A stretch of 8,786 nucleotides of DNA from Hellea sp964576765 (lineage in GTDB: Bacteria > Pseudomonadota > Alphaproteobacteria > Caulobacterales > Maricaulaceae): contig CAZNWH010000087.1 of assembly GCA_964576765.1 (NCBI GenBank), forward strand, positions 1 through 8,786, read 5' to 3'. The notes under the pieces are model-generated. The model did no database searches, was not told the DNA's origin, and saw only the letters and a program-made list of their open reading frames with translations. A program made the position numbers and the translations under genes. This document shows, in pieces, positions 6,239 to 8,786 of this stretch. How positions within the stretch are numbered: position 1 is the stretch's first letter; each line of letters opens with the position of its first letter.

Positions 6239-8440
6239 ATGCGCAAAATTCTTATTGTATCGTCAAGCCTCATCGCCTTTTCACTTATCGCCTGCTCAGG
6301 CCCTAACTCTAAGTCCACCGAAACCAGCGCAGAGCTCACTATGCCTAAAACCGAAATATCTAAACCAGAAATGACCGACTCAGATATTGGCATAGATAAT
6401 GTCCTGCTCGCGGAATGGTCTGGCCCTTATGGGGGCGTGCCTGCCTTTGATAAAATGTCTCTCGACGCAGTGGCTCCGGCTATGGATTGGGGAATGGCCA
6501 AAAATCTGAAAGAAATCGATGCCATTGTCGCTAACCCTGACGCCCCGACCTTTGAAAATACCATTCTGGCCTTGGAACGAACTGGGGCTGAACTGGATCG
6601 GGCTTTTCCTTATTGGGGTATTTGGAGCGCCAATATGAACTCACCGGAATTTCGTAAAATTCAAGGTCAGGTTAATCCCAAGCTCTCTGACTTTAGCTCC
6701 AAAATCAGCCAGAACCAGAAATTGTTTGACCGCGTGAAGGCCGTCTATGATAGCCCCTCTGTCAAAGATATGCGTCCTGATCAGCAACGCCTGATAAAGT
6801 TAACCTATGATAGTTTTGCCCGTAATGGCGCAACGTTGGATGAAGCTGGTAAAAAACGTTATGCCGCCATCAATAAACGTCTGTCCAAACTTCACACAGA
6901 TTTCGCCAATAATGTTCTCGCTGATGAAGAAGGTTATATCCTTTATATCGATAAAACCCAACTCTCCGGCCTGCCCGAAAGTTTCATCAAAGCCGCCGGC
7001 GCGACCGCAAAAGCCAATGACAAAGAGGGCCAATATGCGATCACCAATACGCGCTCTTCTATGTCGCCCTTTCTGACCTATTCCGAAGAACGCGATCTGC
7101 GCCAGAAAGTCTGGGAGACCTATTATTCGCGCGGGGATAATGGCGATAAACACGATAATAACGCTATCATCGCGGAGATATTGAAACTTCGCCATGAACG
7201 TGTGGGTCTTCTGGGATATGAAAATTACGCCCAGTGGCGACTTGAAAACCGCATGGCGCAAAACCCACAACGCGCCTTGGATCTTATGGAAGCGGTCTGG
7301 CCCGCCGCCATTGCGCGGGTCGAAGAAGAAGTCGCCGATATGCAGGCCATTGCCGATAAAGAAAACGCCAATATCAAAATCGCGCCTTGGGATTACCGCT
7401 TTTACGCCGAGAAAGTCCGGCAAGATAAATATGATCTCGATAGTGACGAGGTGAAACAATATTTGCAGCTGGATAAACTCACTGACGCCATGTTTTATGT
7501 CGCGGGCGAACTGTTCAATTTCACCTTCACGCCAGTGCCTGATGGTTCGGTGCCCGTCTTCCACTCCGATGTTAATGTCTGGGAGGTAACTGATAAATCC
7601 AGCGGCGAGCATATCGGGTTGTGGTATCTTGATCCCTTTGCCCGGCCCGGAAAACGCTCCGGCGCTTGGGCCACAAGTTACCGCTCTCATACAACATTTG
7701 ACGGTAAGAAAACTGTCCTCTCCTCGAATAATTCTAACTTCATCAAAGGTGCAGAGGGCGAAGCGGTTCTCATCTCTTGGGATGATGCCAATACCTTTTT
7801 CCATGAATTTGGCCATGCGCTGCATTCGCTCTCCTCCAATGTAGCCTATCCGACGCTCAATGGCGGCGTGCGTGATTATACGGAATTTCAATCCCAGTTG
7901 CTTGAGCGCTGGCTCTCAACCGATGTGATTGTCGATAAATATCTCATCCATCACGAGACCGGAAAGCCTATGCCAGCGGCGCTGCGTCAAAAAATCAAAG
8001 ACGCAGCGACCTTTAACCAAGGCTTTGCGACCACAGAATATCTCGCCTCGGCCCTTGTCGATATGCGCTATCACACGACAGATCCCGCAGATATCGACCC
8101 GGATAGGTTCGAAAAAGAAACCCTCAAAGAGCTCGGCATGCCGGATACAATTGTCATGCGTCACCGCTCACCTCATTTCGGGCATATCTTTTCTGGCGAA
8201 GGCTATTCCTCAGGTTATTATGGCTATATGTGGGCCGATGTTTTGACCTCTGATGCGGCGGAAGCCTTTAAAGAAGCCCCCGGCGGATTTTATGATACGG
8301 ACGTGGCAAAAAAGCTCGTCGATCACCTTTTCGCCCCGCGTAATTCCGTTGACCCGGCGGAAGCCTATCGTGCCTTTAGAGGGCGCGACGCCGATATAGC
8401 TCCACTCATGCGCGACCGCGGTTTCCCCGTCCCCAATTAG
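6239..8440 (+). CDS. dcp: M3-family metallopeptidase lipoprotein (peptidyl-dipeptidase Dcp-like)
   Basis: This 733-aa zinc peptidase of the thimet/Dcp family removes C-terminal dipeptides from short oligopeptides. The active site is HEFGH (522-526), with the third zinc ligand probably E549 in DYTEFQSQ. The substrate-binding loop HIFSGEGYSSGYYGYMW (649-665) matches Dcp proteins. The N-terminus is a lipoprotein signal, MRKIL plus a hydrophobic stretch ending in LIAC, so Cys19 should be lipidated. Ser at +2 suggests outer-membrane sorting, then a Ser/Thr-rich flexible linker to about residue 50. E. coli Dcp is 681 aa, so the extra length is the signal and linker. The ATG has AAGGA at 6228-6232, 6 nt away. 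The gene stands alone between a 148-nt divergent intergenic region and an intrinsic terminator. Oligopeptidase A is the nearest alternative. The Dcp-type loop and the lipoprotein form favour Dcp. I found no frameshift or missing catalytic residue. Confidence 0.93.
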   Translation: MRKILIVSSSLIAFSLIACSGPNSKSTETSAELTMPKTEISKPEMTDSDIGIDNVLLAEWSGPYGGVPAFDKMSLDAVAPAMDWGMAKNLKEIDAIVANPDAPTFENTILALERTGAELDRAFPYWGIWSANMNSPEFRKIQGQVNPKLSDFSSKISQNQKLFDRVKAVYDSPSVKDMRPDQQRLIKLTYDSFARNGATLDEAGKKRYAAINKRLSKLHTDFANNVLADEEGYILYIDKTQLSGLPESFIKAAGATAKANDKEGQYAITNTRSSMSPFLTYSEERDLRQKVWETYYSRGDNGDKHDNNAIIAEILKLRHERVGLLGYENYAQWRLENRMAQNPQRALDLMEAVWPAAIARVEEEVADMQAIADKENANIKIAPWDYRFYAEKVRQDKYDLDSDEVKQYLQLDKLTDAMFYVAGELFNFTFTPVPDGSVPVFHSDVNVWEVTDKSSGEHIGLWYLDPFARPGKRSGAWATSYRSHTTFDGKKTVLSSNNSNFIKGAEGEAVLISWDDANTFFHEFGHALHSLSSNVAYPTLNGGVRDYTEFQSQLLERWLSTDVIVDKYLIHHETGKPMPAALRQKIKDAATFNQGFATTEYLASALVDMRYHTTDPADIDPDRFEKETLKELGMPDTIVMRHRSPHFGHIFSGEGYSSGYYGYMWADVLTSDAAEAFKEAPGGFYDTDVAKKLVDHLFAPRNSVDPAEAYRAFRGRDADIAPLMRDRGFPVPN

Positions 8441-8463
8441 GGGGTGCCACGCCAGCACCGATA

Positions 8464-8500
8464 GCTCCGCGCCTGTCTATAGGACGCGGAGTAGTTTTTT
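8464..8500 (+). terminator. Rho-independent terminator of the M3 peptidase gene
   Basis: CTCCGCG (8465-8471) pairs perfectly with CGCGGAG (8485-8491). Three further pairs (CCT 8472-8474 with AGG 8481-8483) form across a bulged A, closing a 6-nt GTCTAT loop. The stem is followed by TAG and six T (8495-8500). It starts 24 nt after the stop codon of the peptidase gene and points in its direction. Confidence 0.85.
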
Positions 8501-8522
8501 AGAGATAGAACTTCAATGCTGA

Positions 8523-8780
8523 TCAGGGTGGTTTTGTGGATGCTCCATCCCCGCCAAAGCTAAGACCATGCCCCGTCCCCTCCTCCCGCATAAATGCGAT
8601 GAAGGCCGGGCTTGGGATGTCGGGAACCTCTTCGGGTTCTAGCATTTCTGCGGCTCGGAATTCAGCGGGATAGACTTCGATAGGGTCAATCTGGGTGTAA
8701 TAGACTTTAGGTCCTTTGGAGTTGCTGTGTCTGTCCTTTGAACGTGGTTCTTTTGGTTTGGAGCTTTTCAGCTTGGGCAC
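8523..8780 (-). CDS. Small hypothetical protein with basic N-terminus
   Basis: I do not recognise this 85-aa protein. The first 25 residues are strongly basic and look disordered (Lys, Arg, Ser, Pro). They are followed by a more ordered, acidic segment (TQIDPIEVYPAEFRAAEMLEPEEVPDIP) and a Gly-rich end (GHGLSFGGDGASTKPP). There is no signal peptide, membrane segment or cysteine. Codon use resembles the neighbouring genes. The likely start is GTG at 8780-8778, but the frame stays open (AAA CGC) to the window edge six bases further, so the true start may lie outside. No clear ribosome binding site can be seen in the few remaining bases. It is convergent with the M3 peptidase, and the terminator lies between them. 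It might be the C-terminal end of a longer protein. Confidence 0.55.
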   Translation of the reverse strand: MPKLKSSKPKEPRSKDRHSNSKGPKVYYTQIDPIEVYPAEFRAAEMLEPEEVPDIPSPAFIAFMREEGTGHGLSFGGDGASTKPP

Positions 8781-8786
8781 GCGTTT

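Noticed and set aside
6800..7891. Long 363-codon minus-strand open frame
   Set aside because: It is entirely antisense to the M3 peptidase gene, whose motifs run through the same interval. The encoded sequence shows no family features and is explained by codon bias of the real gene.

Overview
The window reads as ordinary chromosomal sequence from an alphaproteobacterium of moderate GC content. The taxonomic pointers are a DUF2093 protein downstream of xseA, the divergent xseA/purD pair, and a MaoC-family hydratase directly in front of ribF. All three arrangements are, from general knowledge, typical of Alphaproteobacteria. The envelope lipoprotein M3 peptidase and exported amidohydrolase would suit a Caulobacter/Hyphomonas/Maricaulis-like marine lineage, but that finer placement is inference.

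Layout. Positions 1-1828 (minus strand) hold a compact operon: xseA (exonuclease VII large subunit), a 69-aa DUF2093 protein, then the first 18 codons of an exported protein that runs off the left edge. Diverging from it on the plus strand are purD (glycinamide ribonucleotide synthetase) and, 25 nt later, an exported metal-dependent amidohydrolase. This meets a second minus-strand operon tail-to-tail at 4516-4519. Read 5' to 3', that operon is MaoC-like hydratase, ribF, and an ion-channel gene broken by a gap. On the plus strand at 6239-8440 is a lipoprotein of the M3 peptidase family (Dcp-like peptidyl-dipeptidase), closed by a clear intrinsic terminator. A small minus-strand ORF of unknown function occupies 8523-8780.

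Two runs of exactly 100 N (1719-1818 and 4611-4710) are scaffold placeholders, and both damage gene models. The first lies at the xseA start. Its two sides share the 7-mer TCTCTGG, and merging them gives an intact 475-aa XseA starting at GTG. The second removes nearly all of the ion channel, leaving only its C-terminal 30 residues and probably its start codon, which overlaps the ribF stop.

The genes serve housekeeping roles (DNA repair, purine synthesis, FMN/FAD synthesis, acyl-CoA hydration), with two envelope enzymes that may both act on peptides. I found no CRISPR array, tRNA, rRNA, insertion sequence, prophage or toxin-antitoxin unit, and no convincing sign of a new biological system. The useful points are corrected gene starts, the mis-scaffolded gap, a hidden gene start at the left edge, and a few small non-coding structures.
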